A stretch of 64,000 nucleotides of DNA, taken from positions 1,403,799 to 1,467,798 of the forward strand of contig NW_021167089.1 of the NCBI RefSeq assembly GCF_003711515.1, in the 5' to 3' direction. The notes below the pieces were generated by a model. That model made no database searches. It worked only from the letters and a program-made list of their open reading frames with translations, and was not told where the DNA came from. The position numbers and the translations under genes were made by a program. The stretch comes from Sodiomyces alkalinus F11. Its lineage: Eukaryota > Ascomycota > Sordariomycetes > Glomerellales > Plectosphaerellaceae. Below, in pieces: positions 22,822 through 35,282 of this stretch (the first letter of the stretch is position 1; each line of letters begins with the position of its first letter).

Positions 22822-24408
22822 CTAGCCTGTATGCGTATCAGCCGCAGGCCTGACCACAAATGCAGGTTAGGTCTACTTACCGCAGCAAAGCACCTTCATG
22901 AACTTCTGGAACCCCGTGGGCTGGGGTTCAGTGGGACGGCCGTTGAGCTGGCCAGGTTGGTTCATGGGGCTCTGCTGGGGCGTCGTCTGTGGAAGGTTCC
23001 GGTTGCTGTTCTGGAATTGGGCTTGGGTGGAGGCCGTAGGCGTCGCCATATCCCGAAGACCCCCGGCTCCGCTTACCCGCTGGGCGCCCAGAGCGCCGGG
23101 GGCGTTTGGCCGACCTTTGTTCATCTGCTTGATCGGCGACGGAGGCGGGGGTTGCGCGGCGTTTAAACGGCTCACGGTCAGGTTCTGTCCTTGGGCAAGT
23201 GCCGCAGCATTGGCCCCGCGATTGCTGCTGTGCAGCTCCATCTGCGACGGGCCCGGTCGCGCATTTGGGTTGTGCAGATAGGCCGTGTGCCCCTTGCTGC
23301 CACTGTCCCAACCCTTCCCCGAATCCTTGGTGATCTTCATCCAATCGTACTCACCGTCCTCAACTTCGCCCGAATTCTTGAGGGCTTGTGTGAAGAGTTC
23401 CCTGAGATAGTCGTAGTCTGGCGTGTCCTCGAAGCCGAGATTGCGCACGTAGGTGAGGTATTTGTTGAACTCTTCCGGGAAGCCCTCACACAGATCCCTG
23501 ATCGCAGTAGTTTGCTTCTTCTCGCCAATCTTCTCGTACTTCTGCTTGTTGGTGGCAGCCTTGAGACCTTGCCAGGGCAGACCACCTCGGAGGAAGTACA
23601 TGAAGACGTGACCCAGGGCCTCGAGGTCGTCACGACGCGACTGTTCCCGACCAAGGTGAGTGTTGATACTCATGTAGCGGGCCGTGCCTGATAGGGACTT
23701 GCGCTCGCGGTACGGAATGTGCTGCTTAGTTTTGGGATCGCGGTACTGTTTCGCCATGCCAAAGTCGACGACGTGAATAACGTTGGCCGCCTTGGTACCG
23801 GGACGACCAATCAGGAAGTTGTCAGGCTTGATATCGCGGTATATCAGGTTCTTCTCATGGATGGTTTGCACTCTCGAGAGCTGCGGTATGGTCAGATAAG
23901 AACGCTAGCTGCGAGTGAGAAGGGAAAAAGGCAAGTACCATTTGCTTCGCTACCATGACTACCGTCTTTATGGTAAACCTGCGACCACAGTGGTCGAAAA
24001 GATCCTCGAGCGAGAGTCCAAGAAGGTCAATGACAAGAATGTTATGCAGACCTTCCTGACCGAAGTAGTAGACGTTAGGGATGCCGGCTGAATTGGTGTT
24101 AGAAGACCAAGAACTTCGTGTTTTCAGGACTCGGCGGTGGACTCACGGCACCCAACGAGAATCTTGTATGTTCTGTACTCATCTCGCAGTTGAGGAGCAT
24201 CGCTCTTGCGAGGTTCCTGCATTGTGACCCTAGATCAGCTCACTGGCCTCTCTGGTTCCCATGACTGGAGATAACTCACGAATTTGATGGCCACCTGCTG
24301 GTTATTCAGGAGATTGGTGCCCTCGAAGATGACGCCAAACGAGCCTTCGCCAATCTTCTTTCCTACTCTATAATGCACACCAACAACATTACTCGAGGAG
24401 GAAGCCAT
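22822..24408 (-). CDS. yck1: Casein kinase I, Yck-type (palmitoylated)
   Basis: The exons are 24408-24280, 24216-24147, 24087-23939, 23880-22881 and a five-base last exon 22826-22822 (450 aa). The glycine loop is at about 20-28 ([10 protein letters not shown]), the catalytic Asp at ~132 (YRDIKPDN) and DFG at ~155 (VDFGMAKQY). The CK1-specific SIN motif replaces APE ([10 protein letters not shown]). The kinase domain ends around residue 310 and is followed by a Gln/Asn/Pro-rich tail ending FMKVLCC. The C-terminal Cys pair is the palmitoylation signal of Yck1/2-type kinases, which act at the plasma membrane in nutrient sensing, endocytosis and morphogenesis. The final intron (22880-22827, donor GTAAGT, branch CTGAT, acceptor CAG) would end the protein in CCG. 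Reading through it would end at 22873 with CCGK. The start in exon 1 ([20 protein letters not shown]) is the only sensible one. Confidence 0.93.
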
Positions 24409-26018
24409 TCTGTCGCAGATAATAGGTCCTGTGGCGGACCGATATGGAGTAGATGGCGTCGTATCGGGTCAGAGGTTCAACCGTGTTGCTGGGGTGGGAT
24501 AATTTGGGAGACGTCGGCTCAGATCGAGATGGGTCGCGAGGATGCTAACGAGAATGGGCAAGCGAGACACCTGATCACCAAGTGAGAGGGCTGTCAGCAA
24601 GCAGTGTTTCCTTTAAGAAAGTCTTTAGAGTATGAAGAGACGACGTGCTGCAGGATGCAACGAACCATCGTTGTCGGGGAGATGCCTAGGGGGGGAAAAA
24701 AAAAAGGGGGGGGGGGGGGGGACTGGGAGCCAGAATTCTAAATCTGTGTGCACGGAGCCGGTGGCAAGTAGGCGAGTCGCGGAGTGTGCTGGGCTATGTT
24801 GATAAGAGGAGGTTTGGAAAGGGATGCAAGGCAGTGTAGCATCCCAAAAAAGACGGTTGTGGACGAGATGAAGCAGGTCTTCAAGACTCGAAAGCCGGGA
24901 AACCCGAAAAACGCACGCCGGCACAAAACAAGTGCCTACTCGCAAGAGAAAACCTACCTGCTCAATTGAGAGAGATCGATGGACAAGGCGGAGTCGTCTT
25001 TCAGTGGATTCTTGTCATCGACAACCCCCGGGTGTGCGCATGGGACACCAAAAGCAAAGGAGGAAAGGGGAAATCGGACAGGATCGGAGCAGTTTCCTTC
25101 AACTCCTTGGTAAGGACTGCTAGCTCATTTACGAAGCCAACAGGATCGAAGAAACTCAAGGAGGAGGTCCGATGGCGAGGAGGCGAGCCACGATCTCCTG
25201 TGGGCGGATTGCGTGGACAGGAGGATGGGTGTGATCGGGGACAGAGAGTAGGTACGAAGGGAAAGAAGGAGAGAAAGAAGAAGGGGCAAGAGGCAAACTT
25301 GGCAGGCTGGCTAAACCAAAGCACGGGGCTTCAGTAATTACCAGAGGCCTGATGTACGGAGTACTTAGTACCTGCACTAGGCTCCTGGGGTAATCCGCCG
25401 GCTGAGGTAAACATTACTATCTCAGGCTACGAATGGCTAGGTACATTAGAGTGGGATTTCATATGAACTAGTACGACGTTGGAAAGTACCTTGGTTTAGT
25501 TAGGAACCAAAGGATAAACATGTCATCTTAGGTACCTAGGTTGGAACGCTGTGACCACTTTTAACGGCACATATCACCGGGAAGTCCCACTGGTCGCTGG
25601 CCAACAGGTACCGGACTGGATACTGGAGCCAGTATTGATGTCGGCTATCCGTACTGCTAGGTAGCCAGGCGATGGGCACTGAGACCAGTGGACCACTGAC
25701 AGTTCGCCAAGGGGGTCAGCTTTGCTGTTGCCAGCGGGGCCCATGTCCCAGACACGACTTGTATGTACGAGGTTACTGCGTAGACCGGAAGATTACCTTA
25801 AGGTAGAGTGGAAGATAGAGTTCAAATATCTAACCGTAAGGTACCGGTATGAACTCTGTCCACACAAAGTACGAGGTGCCAATCCAGGGGAAATGTGGGA
25901 CATGTGCTTTGCTTTTGTTGTGAACGTTAATTTTGGTTGGTATCCGTAATAACGGATACGTTCGCGCGGGCTGCACCGTCTTTTGATGCACAAGGTGCCT
26001 TGCAGTATCGAGACCTCC
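24409..26018. other. Promoter side of the kinase gene; no gene seen
   Basis: The proximal ~700 bp is probably promoter and leader of the casein kinase gene and includes a purine block G7-A10-G16 at 24689-24721. From 25340 on there are many GGTACC/CCTAGGT/AAGGTA motifs and a TACGGAGTA nonamer at 25354. I find no supportable coding region. Confidence 0.45.
24689..24721. repeat. Polypurine block G7-A10-G16
   Basis: Pure purine homopolymer blocks lie about 300 bp upstream of the casein kinase start codon. A functional role cannot be told from sequence. Confidence 0.9.
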
Positions 26019-26182
26019 TACCTACCCGGGTTTGGGGGGGTATAGGACAGAGCCCGATAACTGGTCAATCTGTCAACAGTCTTAGAACATCATGTCGACA
26101 GAAATTTCTCTGTCCTGGCTCTGGTCAGAGCAAAAGTCTCTGTCCGAGCTCTGACCTAGAAACCCCCCCTCCCGGGTAGGTA
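26019..26182. mobile_element. MITE-like inverted-repeat element with TA flanks
   Basis: Perfect 12-bp inverted ends TACCTACCCGGG (26019-26030) and CCCGGGTAGGTA (26171-26182) bound a 164-bp segment. Similarity between the arms continues inward for ~40 bp with mismatches: G-rich after the left end, C-rich before the right, then AGGACAGAGC against AGGTCAGAGC in reverse complement. The interior is also self-complementary (GACAGA...TCTGTC). If the outermost TA on each side is the target duplication, the element is 160 bp (26021-26180) and resembles a Tc1/mariner-type MITE. It has no coding capacity. Confidence 0.5.
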
Positions 26183-27893
26183 ACCTCGTAGGCACGAATT
26201 GATATCGGGAAGAAAACTAGTGTATTCTCTTGAACAAATGGCCGGAATCGCTCCAAGAGGATATCTAATTAATTAGAGGAAAAGACGATCCAGTTCTCAT
26301 AGCCCATCGGGAAAGACAGCCCTTGGGGCGTTCACTGAGCTGGCAATCCCTGTCGATTCCACATGTACAACGAACGGTACCTTATTAACGGGGCAATGAA
26401 CTGGATTCGGTCAACTCCATTTCATCGGACGGATTCGTCCCCACCATCGAGGGCAACTCTCCGTTGGCATGGATCTTGGCTTCAACGAGTCCGTTACACG
26501 TACAACTCTACCCGTAAATGCCAACGAGGACAGAGCAATTACATACGGGTGACGTTGTAGAAACTGGCCTTGACTGACGGATACTCCAACACAACGGCAC
26601 AACTGTCAGTTTCTTCAATGGAATGACGGCAACCTGGTCTGGCACCATCCTCGTCCAGCTGGTCGGTTGTTCAGGCAATTATCTCGAAAAGGCAGGCGGT
26701 TTTGGAGAAGAATCCATCCTGGTAATATCCAGTAGCAACAAACAACACAAATAAATAAATAATACCGTGTTACGGAGTACACGAGCCGGAAGCCCAGACA
26801 AAAGCAAGTCACATAATAATACTACGAAGTAGTTAATAAGTAGGGCCACCCATCTTAACGGCTTGTTGTCAGTTTATCGGTCCCGACGACGTCACCAGAA
26901 AGAACGCACAAGTATATATGTCTTTCCAATGCAGAGCTCTGAAGCTTTCCCGTGATAAAAAGCGCTCTCCCTGCAGCATAGGTGGCCGGCCATCCTCTGT
27001 GTCAAGCGGTTGTGTGAGACGGCCAATGGCGGTGTGGCCCCTTTCACCTCGACCGCATTAATCGGGGTCGGTCCGTCTCGACCTGCAGTCTGTACTCATA
27101 GGCATACCTAGGCCACTACGAATATTTCGTACTCCGTACGACCATCCGATGTTACATTCAGGGCCTGTATGGCCTAGGGCCAGTTTTTGTTGAGTGCTGT
27201 CAGGCTTCCCTCAAGTCAATTCGCCGATTCAAAGCCTCGAATTAGGACAGATCTCCCTTGTCCAATGCTTCCTTCTCTGCACACGATGGCACGTACCTTA
27301 GATATGTATCAGAACCCATACGAAGAGGCTTGCACGAAGTAATTCCGGATACAAAAATCAGCATTATGACAAATTCGACATGGAAAGGCGCTGCTGTCTA
27401 AAACGCACGTGGTCGGCGAGTCGCGCCGCGACAATGACTATTTAAGATAGAGCACTCCCATGAGAGTCGTTGGCTGAATATATCTCGCATTCCTGCTGGC
27501 CTGCTGCTGTTATAGAGTGACCGGCCAGCCTGTCTTGAATTCTTTCACATCCGCTTCTGTGTTATCTGCCAGCTCCTGGCGAAGCCATGTTCCCCTTCCC
27601 ACTACCGCGGCAGTATAAGGAGACCGTTCCGAAGGTTTAACGTGTATACTCGAGAAGAGTAAATACAAAGGGGAAAAAACGAACGAAGAAATAAAGAAGG
27701 CGGGGTGACACCTCAACGCCCGCCCGTGGTGGGTGCGTCGATATAGTACAAATAAAAACGCCGGGAAAAACAAAACGCCTTGTCCGCTTGCCGTTGTTCT
27801 GAGGTTTGTCGAATGCGACGAACCTAGCCTGTTCTCCACTTCAACGACGAAAGGAAAAGAAGCTTGATCGATTTTCCTCTCCGTCCAGTGCAC
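26183..27893. other. Intergenic region downstream of nup133
   Basis: No gene can be supported. TACGGAGTA/TACTCCGTA nonamers are at 26771 and 27130. The right ~400 bp is presumably the nup133 3' untranslated region. Confidence 0.45.
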
Positions 27894-30800
27894 CTATTGG
27901 TGCTGGCCGTTTGCTTTTCCATTCAACTGCCGAGGATTAATATCCTCATCAAAACCTCGCACGTCGCCGTTGGCCGCGGCACCTGCCTTTGTTTCCTCAT
28001 CGACCAAGTCTACCACAATGGCCTGAGCGTTCTCGGCTGCTTCCCGTGTCCATTTTTCAAGCCTTGCCTTCTCGATGTATTTCAAAAGGACAGAATCCTC
28101 CCACTTCATGGCCTCAACGAGCTTGTCCCTGAAGGACTTGTCCATGTCGTTGAAGCGGCGGTCCAAGCTGTCTACGAATACCCCCAGTGCTTCGGAGGGA
28201 CGCAACGGCTGGAATGGGTCTTCGACCGTCTCTGTTGCCCATGGCTCGGTTAATGATCGCCTCAGAATACGATAAGGGGTCGGTTTCGTCAACTTACGTC
28301 CATGGTAGCAAGACAGCAACGCGCTGAAGAGTGTGGTCTCACCGAGCATCTCCTCAACCTGTGTGTCGTCTTTAAGTTGAGTGTCGTTGAGTTTGAGCCA
28401 GTCATCCCGTATGAAGCAGCGCCTCCAAATGAGCCGGTCTGCCAATTTCAGGTCCTCGCCGTTGAGGCCGCATTTCGCGACCTGGAGGGCCAAGTAGAAC
28501 GGATCCTGCGTGTCCGCGGCGGTTTCTGGTTTGATCGCGATGAGTGTGAGGAGGTCGATGAGGGTCCAGGGATCGAGCGCCTCATGCTGGATAAGCCGCT
28601 TCAGTCCGTTCTCGAAGATGTGGGTCAGTGTTTTCTGTTTTCGTGGGATGTTGAGGCAGTGGCTCTCCATCACAAGCTGTAGCGCTGCCGTGTCGTCCAC
28701 TGCTGTGCGAATGGTGGGATAGATGTGCCTGAAGAGGTCATTCTGAATCTTGATAATGGATAGCTCTCTGTCGACCTTGTCCAGCTGCTCCTCTTTCTTT
28801 TCCTCGTCATTGATACGGACTGAGCCATCGGCACGTCGTGACGGCCCGAACAGGCTAGGCTTTGGCGGCTGCTCGGCCTCGGCCAACAAAGCCAGTTTTG
28901 CCATGCTCAGCTCGATCTTCTTGCACCATACCTGCTGCTCGCGAGTGAGGCCCAAGTCGAGAAGCGTCTCGGCAGCATGGCCAGCATCCTTTTCCTCCAG
29001 AATGTCGTTAATCCACGAAATACGGGCGAGCTCGGGCCTCTTCCTCAGAAACCTGGTCTTGTAGCCGTGTCGGTCATAGGGGAAGTCCAGCACAGACCGG
29101 ACACTGCCGTTCTCCAACAAGATGTCATATGTGGGGAAGGCAAAAGGCTCGCCATACTTGTCGAAATACTTTCCAATCTGCGATTCTTTGAGATCCGCCT
29201 TGGCAGAGAGACTCGCAATGTCGCTGGACGAAGCAACCAGCTCGATTTCCTTCCTCAAGCCATGGACCTGCTCAATCAAGGAGACAGCCAGTGCCCTCCA
29301 GGACCGATGCTTCTCGGCAATGGCCACGCTCTCATCCCACTTCCCTAGGCGAAGCAAAGAGAGAATCTTGTCGTATTTATCGGTAGCGTAAAGTTTGGCG
29401 CACTCCTGCGCCCATTGGCCTGATTTTTCATCCTGGCGGGCGGAGCTCCAACGAGACTGCTCCAGCAAGGCAAGGAGGTAGCAGTCCGTGAGAGGGCCGA
29501 CTTCGGTTTTGATCTTTTCGATCAGTTGCGGATCGGGCTGCTTGGGCCCCTCTTTGGGAGGCGAATACTGATCGAGCCATTGGTGGCACAGCTCCAATAG
29601 TCGCTTTAGGTTGTTGGTGATGAAACTGGAGCTTGTCCAGAACTCCGGCAAGTCTTCGTAATCGGATCGCAGAATGCCAAACTCCAAGTCCTCATTTTGG
29701 AGCCCGTAGAAAGCTAGTTTGTCCGTCCTGTATTCCAGAGCCGCGTTCAGCGAGATCAGGTTGACCTGAACCGCCTCGTGGATGAGGCGAGTGATATGAA
29801 CGTCGTCGAGTATGTGGTCTTTGTACATATACTTGATAACCTCGTAGGCCCAAGCAACAAAGATATGAAGATTGGCCACATCATGGATGAACCAATGTCG
29901 CACCCGGTCAACCTCTCCGACATTTCGGTTAGGCACCTTCTTCTCGCTCTGGTGGATGAACTCCACAATCTCCGACATCAGATCCTTCTTACTGTTCGCA
30001 GGCCGGTCGTGTGTAAAAGACTCGTGTCGCTTCCAGAGAACTGTCGACGCCGCCATCTTTTCTGCATGTGACAGGAGAACCCATCGCGTGCGGCGATCGA
30101 GCTGAACCTTCATCGCCCTGAGGTGATACATGAGCCTCTCGAGGGCAGCTGTGCGACTCCGGAGGTTATCCTCGAGCGACGCGGGCACAGTAGAAATATG
30201 CAATAGGGAGGAGCTGAGAATCTCATGGCTCAGTTGTAATGCCGCTTCCGCCATCTCACTGTTGGAAAATTGGATACCCCGTTGGTTGGCGAAACTGAGA
30301 GGCGTGTCCTGTTTGTTTCCGAAGAACACGGCCTGTTCCAGCTTGCTCTTCGCGTCGACCTTTGGCGGCTTGTCACTAGCAAAGCGGTCTATGTCGGTCG
30401 TTGTCAGCCGAAGGATACCGGTGCCTCGAACTAGGAAAACTGCCGATGGATTCTTTGTCTTATGGCGGATACTCCTTGCGTCTTCGGGGTTATTTTCTGC
30501 CGCATAGGGTTCCTCAAAACCAGAACCGACAATTCCAGCCACATTGTTGTCGCTCAGGCTTAGGACATCTTCGTACGTCGGTGGTATAATGTGACTGTCT
30601 TCCTGGAGTTGCGCGTCCGGCGACTCGGGCGGACATGCTATCGATGCGATGACGACGGCTTTGTCGAAAACCACGAACGCAACAAGTGCTGGGCGGGGAA
30701 GATGCAGACGAGGCCTGATGGACAGGTCTGAGCTCGCGGGAGTGAAACGAGACCGGTAAGACGTGACAGGCCGCACCATGCCGATTCGTGGGCCGGAAGG

Positions 30801-32263
30801 TGAGAGAATGACCTCCACCAAGGAGTAGTGGGATTCCTTCTTCGAGAGGCTGACAAGAAGGAGTAGGTGCTGAAGACTGGCGTCGTTAGACGCCATGGCG
30901 TCACTCAGCCTACTGAGTTCTTGATATTTAGACTCGATGCCCTGAGGTACGTAGGTGAAGTCGACGATCTCGAAAGCATCAGGGTGAGAATCGGTGCTCA
31001 TCTTTGGGTCGACTTCCCGAATGGCGTCCGTTATTTGTTGCCGAACGTCCGCCTCGGCGATGTTGTCGTTGTGTCCTCCACGGTGAATTCTCCATGCGTA
31101 CAGTTTGCCCTTGAGTGTTGCGGCAACGATGTTTCGCTCACCAATTCGGTGGCTCCGGTCGGCCCGGACAGCCGCAATCTCCCCACGACCCGCGGAAGGA
31201 GCCAGCGCATGACGGATGCTGCCAAAGATGCCTCCAGTGTTGGAACTGATACTGGTCCGTAGGAACTGGATCGAAACCAAAGGTCTGCCGTGACCGTCAC
31301 GGACGCTCATGTAGGCCAGCCTCCCGCTTGTAAAGGTCAGAATGAAGCCTGCGGACTCGGCGTTGGTAATTTGGACAACTTTCTCCCCGGAAAATAGGCC
31401 CGGAATTGAGCCCTCGATACCATGGCGTTGCTGTCGCATGAAATCCAGGGTAGCAGCACTTGAAATGGACTCCCAATAAGTTATCTTCCCGCTGACAGGC
31501 ATGACTACCACAAGGCCGGGTTCTGAAGACGAGGCAGATGGTGATACCAAGCAACCAATTGGTAAAGGGTCGGTTGCATGTTTGGAGGGATAGGGAAGCG
31601 TAAACGTGAAGGCCTCAGGGGACTGCGTCGGGCTGGTGTAGGGCCAGACGATAGCATGTGTGTGGGTGAGTGCGAGGGCATATCCGTTGGAGCAGATCTC
31701 GGCATGTTGTTGTCCTTTTTTTTATTTATACTTGTTAGCTAGGAAGCGTTTCCTCTGCGATGGGCGTCCACAAGAGAGGGGTGCTTTACCTGTTGCATCT
31801 GCGCGAATCCGGTCTGGCAAAGCTGGGAGCTTGCTAACGGTGTAGGCGTTGTTGGTTGTCTGTATCGTGGAGCCTGTCAGCATCGACACTGACCGCGAGC
31901 GAAGAAGACATAGAAGAGGGAATGATTGAGAAAACATACCAAGACTACGCTTCCATCTCCTTTGGCCGTACGTTCAACATGTTTGGGTCGCTTTGCCCGA
32001 ACACTGAGTTCTTTCTTGGGAATCGGCTGGCTCTCAAACCCAAACCCATCTTGCCTCAAATCGAGGTTTGCACCCTTATCCGCCTTTACTTCGTAGGTCT
32101 CAGGGGGTACATCAGGGTTAACGAAAGTCGTTTCGGTCAAAGGCAGGCGCTGGCGCTTTGCTTTCGGGGGTTGGACCATATTATCGGAGCTGAGAGGCCG
32201 TTGACGTCGACGGCTTCGGGTGGCCGTGGCGGGACCGCCTTCTTGAGCGGACGGCGAAAACAT
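27894..32263 (-). CDS. nup133: Nucleoporin Nup133 (Y-complex)
   Basis: The exons are 32263-31940, 31859-31790 and 31714-27894 (1404 aa, in the usual fungal range). The N-terminal ~100 residues are basic and unstructured (MFSPSAQEGGPATATRSRRR). The beta-propeller of the Nup133/Nup155 N-terminal class follows: TVSKLPALPDRIRADATG crosses exon 2, then HAEICSNGYALALTHTHAIV, and GRLAYMSVRDGHGRPLVSI. The helical C-terminal half includes WLDQYSPPKEG and FRDKLVEAMKWEDSVLLKYI. Nup133 is a scaffold member of the Y (Nup84) subcomplex of the nuclear pore, where it links Y-complexes head to tail. The acceptor of exon 3 lies at the end of an A8 run (AAAAAAAAG), but the phase and protein continuity support it. 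It is divergent from afg1, with ~1 kb between. Confidence 0.93.
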
Positions 32264-33290
32264 TGTATGATTAACGTGGACAGGGCTGAAGTTGGTCGCA
32301 GGCGCAGGGCTGGATGATCAAGAATAGGTTAGAAAAAGGCATGCAGCCCGGAATAGCTTCGTCTAGCAATCGTGAAAAAAAGTTGGTATCGTGTCGCGAC
32401 AGGGTCAATAATGTTATCGAGGCAGATGCTCCCAGAGGAAAGTGCAAATCTGCGATGGAACTGGAAGTAGAAGAAGAAAGAGCTGTAAAAGGATCAATAC
32501 GGTTGGGCGGTGATGGAGGGAAAGAAGAGAGAGGGATGTTTAGGCGGTAATAGTGGTGAACAAAAATGCAAGCGTGACGAAGCAACATGCCCATCGATCT
32601 GATCCGGGTTGGCCTTGCTTGCCCAGAAGAAAAAAAAACATGGGTTCGCGGAGGTACCTGGTACGTCGTACTCTCCACGGTGATGACCTGCGTTTCCTGG
32701 AGCACGCTGGAAGCTTGGACCAGTTTCCCCGGCGAGCTAGTGGCGCCAAGTCAAAACCGTGGATTGCACTGTACCGGGTACAAGCCACAATTACGACGCA
32801 GGGAACCGCTCACTGGTACCTAAGGGTCAAGGTGCTCTCTTCGGACAACATATATCACGGGATGAAGGTGATGAGAACTTCACATATGTAAGGTAGTTAT
32901 CCACGGCAGACGTCAAGCTCACGAAATGATATCAATTGGTGGTCAATATAGCAGATCGTCAACTTCAAACCACGAGGTAGAAGTCGCAGGTTGACGTTAA
33001 AATACGGCTTCTGCGCGAGATAAAACCCCGCCTTGCCAAGTTCTTTGGTCGAACGATTGAAAGCAGGCACTGCTTTTAGAATACCTTAGAGTCAATCTTG
33101 TCACGGATTCGCACCACCCAAGGAGGGGTGTTTCGCTCATTAGAAGCCCAACATAATCATGCCGATGGAGAAGTTGTAAACAGCTCTCGGCTGGATTACT
33201 GCCTCGCTACCAAGATCCTCGGTCTAATAGGTCGATTAGAGAATGCGTACAAAATTCCGGGCCACTGTATACGGACTATGATCATACAAT
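32264..33290. promoter_or_regulatory. Divergent promoter region, nup133 / afg1
   Basis: About 1 kb lies between the two start codons. I see no gene. Small frames here have no recognisable similarity. It should contain the promoters and leaders of both genes. Confidence 0.45.
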
Positions 33291-35282
33291 ATGCGACGCT
33301 TCTCGACCTCTGTTACCATCACGGACCCCTTGGTCAAATACCGGTCCCTCGTGGCTACCGGAGTTTACTCGCCTGATCCTGCGCAGCACCGGTTAGCGAA
33401 ACACCTCCAGGATGTCTACCAACGACTCAAAGACTACACCCCAGCCCGCGAGTACCGTGAACGGTTGAAAGAAATTACTGATCTTGCGACGAAAGCCAAG
33501 TCTGCAGACCAGAATTCGTTTCTAGCTGTCGACACGCATCCAATATGGAGGAACCCTCTATTCCGACGTTTGTTTACCGCACCCGAAGGCAATCATACCC
33601 TAGCACTCACCAGAGTTCTAACCAACCACGAGAACGCTCTGGAAATCGACTCCCCCAAGGGCCTGTTCTTGTCTGGCGAGGTCGGCACAGGTAAATCGAT
33701 GCTCATTGATCTACTATCTGATGGTCTCCCCACGCACAGGAAGAAAAGATGGCATTTCAACACATTCATGCTCTATACCTTCTCACAACTCGAAAGATTT
33801 AGGCGTGCCCATCCAGAAATGACAGCAGAGGACGGGGAGTATTCACTGTTATGGATGGCGAAAAATCTGGTCGAAGAATCTCCCATTCTCTTCCTCGACG
33901 AGTTTCAGCTTCCCGATCGTGTCGCCAGCAAGATAATCAGTCACCTCTTTATCGCTTTTTTCCAGTTAGGTGGCGTCCTTGTTGCTTCATCGAATCGCAT
34001 TCCCGAGGAGTTGCAGAAGGCCATCGGCGTAGAGTATACGCCCCCTGCAGCGGGAGGATTTACAAAAAACCTCTTCTCAGGAAAAAAGACTCTGAAACGT
34101 GGCGAGCTCTTCGGGACTAGCAGCGACTTTTCTGCCTTCCTGGAAGTCCTTAAGGCTAGGTGTGACTTCTGGCACATGGAAGATGCTACCGACTGGAGAC
34201 GGGTTGGAGGTAGCGTGACGCCTTCGTCACATGAGACTTTCTCTCCTGGTAACAGCGACGATTCTCACTCCGTTGCGGTAAACATCAACACGACTGAGTT
34301 GGAAGGCGTCTCTCGGCAGATCGAGGAAGACTCCAAGGTCCCGGAACAAACGAAAAGGCCCGCAAACTACTATCTTCCAACGGACCATGAAGCAACATGG
34401 CGCCAGTTATGGGACATCGGCGCTTCAGGGGAATGGAGCCCGGAAACATTAATCGTATACGGGAGGAAAATTGCCATCCCCTATCAGAGAAACGGCTGCG
34501 TTTACTGGGATTTCGAGAAGCTCGTCGAATCATCTGGCCCAGCAGACTATGTCACAATGGCCTCCACGTACCATACTTTTATCGTCGACAACGTTCCTGT
34601 CCTGACGGCTCTGAAGAAGAACGAAGCCCGTCGCTTTATTACATTTCTCGACGCTCTTTACGAAGCGAAGTGTAAGCTCTTCGTCCGCGCTGCCCGCGAG
34701 CCTGACGGGCTTTTCTTTCCCGAGATGCGGGCACGTCCCAAGAAGGCACAAGATGGTTCTGCACCGGTACTTGACTCGGATGTTCTCCACTCGGAGACTA
34801 TCGCCGAAGTGTACCAGGACAGCGCAGCGCCGTTCCGTCCCAATATTTCCCTTTATGACACGGCCTCTGGAACGGGACGATACGACCTGGACGAAGACTC
34901 GGAGTTTGGGCCAGAGAATATCCATAGCACCTCAGCATATTCGGGGGCGAGGGGGGGGGAAGACAAAAAGCTCGATTTCAGTGATACGAGCGCCTTTACA
35001 GGTGAAGACGAGCGGTTTGCATACAAACGCGCTGCCAGCCGGCTGTGGGAGATGTGCGGGGCAAAGTGGCATGCTCGGACGGGGAAGTGGTGGCAGCCTC
35101 TTCCGCCGGAGGCTCGACACTGGGAGCGGTCACCGGCTTTGACACCCCTTAAGGTAATCCTTGATGGAGTGGAGAAGTCGGGGAGCGATATGTTTCTGGG
35201 TCCCTCTGTCACACTTGAGGAGCCGGCTGGCCTTCAGAGGCTGCGGATCAAGAGCATTGAACAGCTCGAAAGGGAGAAATGA
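33291..35282 (+). CDS. afg1: Afg1-like mitochondrial AAA-type ATPase
   Basis: A single exon encodes 663 aa. The N-terminus is basic and Ser/Thr-rich (MRRFSTSVTITDPLVKYRSL), consistent with a mitochondrial presequence. Walker A is at about 129-136 (GEVGTGKS) and Walker B at about 199-206 (ILFLDEFQLPD). A sensor-like ASSNR lies at ~232. The C-terminal region has the family block DYVTMASTYHTFIVDNVPVL followed by ARRFITFLDALYEAKCKLFV. Afg1/LACE1 ATPases act at the inner mitochondrial membrane in quality control of respiratory-chain subunits. The protein is longer than yeast Afg1 (about 500 aa) because of inserts at roughly 275-340 and 500-560, as in one of the two Afg1-like paralogues that I recall in filamentous fungi. 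It is convergent with tca17, 247 bp apart. Confidence 0.92.
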   Translation: MRRFSTSVTITDPLVKYRSLVATGVYSPDPAQHRLAKHLQDVYQRLKDYTPAREYRERLKEITDLATKAKSADQNSFLAVDTHPIWRNPLFRRLFTAPEGNHTLALTRVLTNHENALEIDSPKGLFLSGEVGTGKSMLIDLLSDGLPTHRKKRWHFNTFMLYTFSQLERFRRAHPEMTAEDGEYSLLWMAKNLVEESPILFLDEFQLPDRVASKIISHLFIAFFQLGGVLVASSNRIPEELQKAIGVEYTPPAAGGFTKNLFSGKKTLKRGELFGTSSDFSAFLEVLKARCDFWHMEDATDWRRVGGSVTPSSHETFSPGNSDDSHSVAVNINTTELEGVSRQIEEDSKVPEQTKRPANYYLPTDHEATWRQLWDIGASGEWSPETLIVYGRKIAIPYQRNGCVYWDFEKLVESSGPADYVTMASTYHTFIVDNVPVLTALKKNEARRFITFLDALYEAKCKLFVRAAREPDGLFFPEMRARPKKAQDGSAPVLDSDVLHSETIAEVYQDSAAPFRPNISLYDTASGTGRYDLDEDSEFGPENIHSTSAYSGARGGEDKKLDFSDTSAFTGEDERFAYKRAASRLWEMCGAKWHARTGKWWQPLPPEARHWERSPALTPLKVILDGVEKSGSDMFLGPSVTLEEPAGLQRLRIKSIEQLEREK

